From Bacteroides rodentium JCM 16496 (GTDB taxonomy: Bacteria; Bacteroidota; Bacteroidia; Bacteroidales; Bacteroidaceae): DNA of 64,000 nucleotides. Position 1 is the first letter of the stretch. Every line of letters begins with the position of its first letter. The DNA lies in NCBI RefSeq assembly GCF_000614125.1, contig NZ_BAKJ01000008.1, positions 1 to 64,000 on the forward strand, in the 5' to 3' direction. The notes below the pieces were generated by a model. It was not told the origin of the DNA, did no database searches, and worked only from the letters and a program-made list of their open reading frames with translations. The position numbers and the translations under genes were made by a program. Positions 61,571 through 64,000 of the stretch are shown in pieces.

Positions 61571-62746
61571 ATGAAACACATGAAGTTTTTGACTTTCTTT
61601 TTTTGTATTGCCTTTGCCGTATTTGCATGCAGCAGCAATAATGAGACAGACCCCAACGCAGGTGGACTTCCCGATAAGGAAGAGCCTCTTACTACGGACT
61701 TTGCTAAAGGTGCCGACATAGGCTGGTGCACCGAATATGAATCCAAAGGATACGACTTCTACAATGCTAAAGGCGAGAAGCGTGAATGCACGGCTTTGAT
61801 GAAGGAGCTGGGACTCAATGCCATCCGCATTCGTGTATGGGTAGACCCGAGCGACAACTGGTGCAACACTGCCGACGTGATGGTGAAGGCCCAAAGAGCC
61901 AAAGCGCTGAATATGGATGTGATGATAGATTTCCACTACAGTGACTGGTGGGCAGACCCCGCCCAGCAGAATAAACCTGCCGCATGGATTGGTAAGAATC
62001 TGGCAGACTTGAAGAAAGCTCTCAGCGACCATACGGTGAGTGTGCTTCGGGAACTGAAGGCGGTCGGTGTCACTCCCAAATGGGTGCAAGTGGGCAATGA
62101 AATTCGTCCGGGCATGCTGTGGGATAAAGACAAGGCTTTGAGCGGCGCATCCTATGACGTGAAGGAATCCGACTTGAAAGATGCTCCGGCAAACGCTTCT
62201 TCCGAGGTGGTATATCCCATGAATTGGGCCAATCTCGGCGCATTTATCACTACCGGATATGATGCCGTGAAGTCGGTCTGCCCCGATGCCATCGTCATTG
62301 TTCACCTGGACAACGGATGGGACAATGGTTTGTTCAACTGGTTTTTCGACGAACTGAAGAAGAACGGAGGCAAGTGGGATATGATAGGTATGTCACTCTA
62401 TCCTTACTGGTCGCGCGATGCCAAGCCGGAATATACAGCGGCTGATGCCGTTATTACGGACTGCATCAAAAATATCAAAGCGGTAAGTGCGAAGTATAAC
62501 TGTGATGTAATGGTGGTGGAAACTGGCATGGAGTGTGCCGACGACAAAGGGAATCTGGCAAGTGCTTCCGTACTGGCAGAAGGGAAACGCCAACTGGCCC
62601 GTGTCCTGAAAGAGTGCAAAGAGAATACTGACGGACGCTGCAAGGGCGTGTTCTACTGGGAACCGGAGTGCAGGCCGAGCCAATATCGGCTGGGGGCATT
62701 CACAAAAGACGGTCGCCCCACTGTGATAATGGATGCTTTTAAATAA
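61571..62746 (+). CDS. GH53 endo-beta-1,4-galactanase, lipoprotein
   Basis: 391 residues, intact. MKHMKFLTFFFCIAFAVFAC is a lipoprotein signal with Cys20, so the enzyme is likely surface-bound, unlike the first GH53. Barrel marks: DFAKGADIGWCTEYES, LGLNAIRIRVWVDP, DFHYSDWWADPAQQNKP, acid/base Glu177 in QVGNEIRPGMLW, nucleophile Glu317 in MVVETGMECA. The loop after Glu177 is longer than in the first copy. It is the surface endo-enzyme of the galactan locus by analogy with known Bacteroides systems, leaving the other for a different chain length or place. Confidence 0.93.
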   Translation: MKHMKFLTFFFCIAFAVFACSSNNETDPNAGGLPDKEEPLTTDFAKGADIGWCTEYESKGYDFYNAKGEKRECTALMKELGLNAIRIRVWVDPSDNWCNTADVMVKAQRAKALNMDVMIDFHYSDWWADPAQQNKPAAWIGKNLADLKKALSDHTVSVLRELKAVGVTPKWVQVGNEIRPGMLWDKDKALSGASYDVKESDLKDAPANASSEVVYPMNWANLGAFITTGYDAVKSVCPDAIVIVHLDNGWDNGLFNWFFDELKKNGGKWDMIGMSLYPYWSRDAKPEYTAADAVITDCIKNIKAVSAKYNCDVMVVETGMECADDKGNLASASVLAEGKRQLARVLKECKENTDGRCKGVFYWEPECRPSQYRLGAFTKDGRPTVIMDAFK

Positions 62747-62774
62747 TTATATTAACAAAATCTTTTAAAGAAGA

Positions 62775-64000
62775 ATGAGAAAGACAATACTTATCTTTTC
62801 CTGCTGCGCTTCTTTTGCCTTGGCGGCAATGGCGCAGCGTACAGAAGCATTGTTGGAAAAGAACTGGAAGTTCACCAAGGGAGATGTTCCCGAAGCAACA
62901 CAAACAAATTTCGACGACAGTAAGTGGGAAACAGTGACCATTCCTCATGATTGGGCCATCTTTGGTCCGTTCGACCGCAACAACGATTTGCAGGAGGTAG
63001 CGGTTACGCAAGACCTTGAGAAGCAAGCTTCCGTAAAGACCGGGCGTACCGGAGGGTTGCCTTATGTGGGTGTCGGTTGGTATCGTACGGCTTTTGATGC
63101 TCCTGCCGACAAGCAGGTTACTCTGGTTTTCGATGGTGCTATGAGTGAGGCTCGGGTCTATGTCAATGGGAGAGAAGCTTGTTTCTGGCCTTTCGGGTAT
63201 AACTCTTTTCATTGCGATGTTACCGGTTTGCTGAATGCCGACGGTAAAAACAATGTGCTGGCTGTCCGTCTGGAAAACAGACCCCAGTCCTCCCGTTGGT
63301 ATCCGGGGGCGGGATTGTATCGCAATGTCCACCTAGTTACTACGGAACGTGTCCATGTTCCGGTTTGGGGTACACAGCTCACCACACCGCATGTTTCTGA
63401 TGAATACGCTTCCGTGCGTCTGCGTACTACAATACGGAATGCCGGTGATGCGGATGTTCGTATTTCTACTGATATTATTGCGCCGGACGGTAAGATAGTA
63501 GCCCGTAAGGATAATAGCCGGAAAATTAATCACGGACAGCCATTTGAGCAGAATTTTCTGATAAATGCTCCGTCTCTGTGGTCCCCTGAGACACCTTATT
63601 TATATAAGGCAGTATCTAAGATTTATGTAGATGGCAAACAGACTGACGAATATACCACGCGTTTTGGTATCCGCAGTATTGAGATTATAGCTGATAAGGG
63701 ATTCTTCCTGAATGGTAAGCACCGTAAATTCCAGGGGGTATGCAATCACCACGATTTGGGCCCGTTGGGTGCGGCTGTCAATGTGGCTGCTCTTCGCCGT
63801 CAGTTGACATTGTTGAAGGATATGGGATGTGATGCAGTCCGCACCTCCCACAATATGCCTACACCCGAATTGGTGGAACTCTGTGACGAGATGGGCTTTA
63901 TGATGATGTTGGAACCTTTCGATGAATGGGATATTGCCAAATGTGAGAATGGGTATCACCGCTATTTCAACGAATGGGCAGAAAAGGATATGGTAAACAT
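62775..64000 (+). CDS. GH2 family beta-galactosidase, cut by the window end
   Basis: The first 408 codons of a longer gene, open at the right edge. Signal peptide MRKTILIFSCCASFALAAMAQ, then the GH2 sugar-binding domain (WETVTIPHDWAIFGPFD; GLPYVGVGWYRTAF; SRWYPGAGLYRNVH), the immunoglobulin-like domain and the start of the barrel (GVCNHHDLGPLGAAVN; VRTSHNMPTPELVELCDEMG). The acid/base Glu would lie beyond the end. It completes the galactan locus by removing galactose from oligosaccharides in the periplasm. A 28-base gap follows the second GH53. Confidence 0.88.
   Translation, partial: MRKTILIFSCCASFALAAMAQRTEALLEKNWKFTKGDVPEATQTNFDDSKWETVTIPHDWAIFGPFDRNNDLQEVAVTQDLEKQASVKTGRTGGLPYVGVGWYRTAFDAPADKQVTLVFDGAMSEARVYVNGREACFWPFGYNSFHCDVTGLLNADGKNNVLAVRLENRPQSSRWYPGAGLYRNVHLVTTERVHVPVWGTQLTTPHVSDEYASVRLRTTIRNAGDADVRISTDIIAPDGKIVARKDNSRKINHGQPFEQNFLINAPSLWSPETPYLYKAVSKIYVDGKQTDEYTTRFGIRSIEIIADKGFFLNGKHRKFQGVCNHHDLGPLGAAVNVAALRRQLTLLKDMGCDAVRTSHNMPTPELVELCDEMGFMMMLEPFDEWDIAKCENGYHRYFNEWAEKDMVN

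Noticed and set aside
1..64000. Mobile elements, integrases, tRNA or rRNA genes
   Set aside because: No transposase, integrase, cloverleaf or rRNA signature was seen on either strand.

Overview
The window looks like a chromosomal segment of a gut Bacteroides (order Bacteroidales). Support comes from SusC/SusD proteins, two hybrid two-component systems (HTCS), lipoproteins with short lipoboxes, a split oxaloacetate decarboxylase, pyruvate:ferredoxin oxidoreductase, and promoters of the Bacteroides type (TTTG or TTG, 19-21 bases, TAnnTTTG). No rRNA, tRNA, IS element, prophage or CRISPR array was seen. About 40 protein genes fill nearly all of the window.

Layout. 1-5.3 kb: a small membrane protein, nifJ (pyruvate oxidation) and a DUF4143-type ATPase, all on the minus strand. 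5.3-10.3 kb: an ATP-grasp-like protein, a family-10-like glycosidase lipid/periplasmic protein, then cstA with a small membrane protein and an outer-membrane barrel. 10.3-11.0 kb: a gene-free stretch with inverted repeats and a palindromic 22-bp array. 11.0-17.5 kb: uvrA, a TPR-type sensor kinase and a second family-10-like glycosidase. 17.5-22.8 kb: two half-size chromate transporters behind an orphan HTCS. 22.9-33.7 kb: purL, a GH20 hexosaminidase lipoprotein, a LysE exporter, a DUF4924 protein, rfbD, prfC and a toxin-antitoxin pair. 33.7-36.0 kb: a lipobox/membrane/HTH regulator, a second 22-bp array and an HU-like protein. 36.1-39.5 kb: oadG-oadA-oadB, the Na+-pumping decarboxylase. 39.6-45.0 kb: an RND efflux operon (adaptor, pump, TolC). 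45.2-50.1 kb: lacI-MFS-GH65, a disaccharide phosphorolysis operon. 50.3-64.0 kb: a galactan utilisation locus (HTCS, SusC, SusD, SusE-like, two GH53 endo-galactanases, and a GH2 beta-galactosidase cut by the window end).

How it fits together. The galactan locus is a complete logic: GH53 enzymes cut beta-1,4-galactan at the surface, SusC/D/E bind and import oligosaccharides, GH2 releases galactose, and the HTCS senses the product. The phosphorolysis operon gives a second sugar route under a LacI repressor. NifJ and the Oad complex belong to anaerobic central metabolism.

Quality warning. Seventeen genes carry a total of about 24 frameshifts, nearly all one-base losses in short homopolymers, including essential or near-essential genes (purL, uvrA, nifJ). 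Restoring the missing base gives the normal family length each time. I read these as sequence errors, not pseudogenes, and I give the restored full-length coordinates for each gene. A clearly novel multi-gene system was not found; the best leads are the two 22-bp arrays, a bistable hairpin before GH65, the membrane-anchored HTH regulator and the HTCS-chromate transporter linkage.
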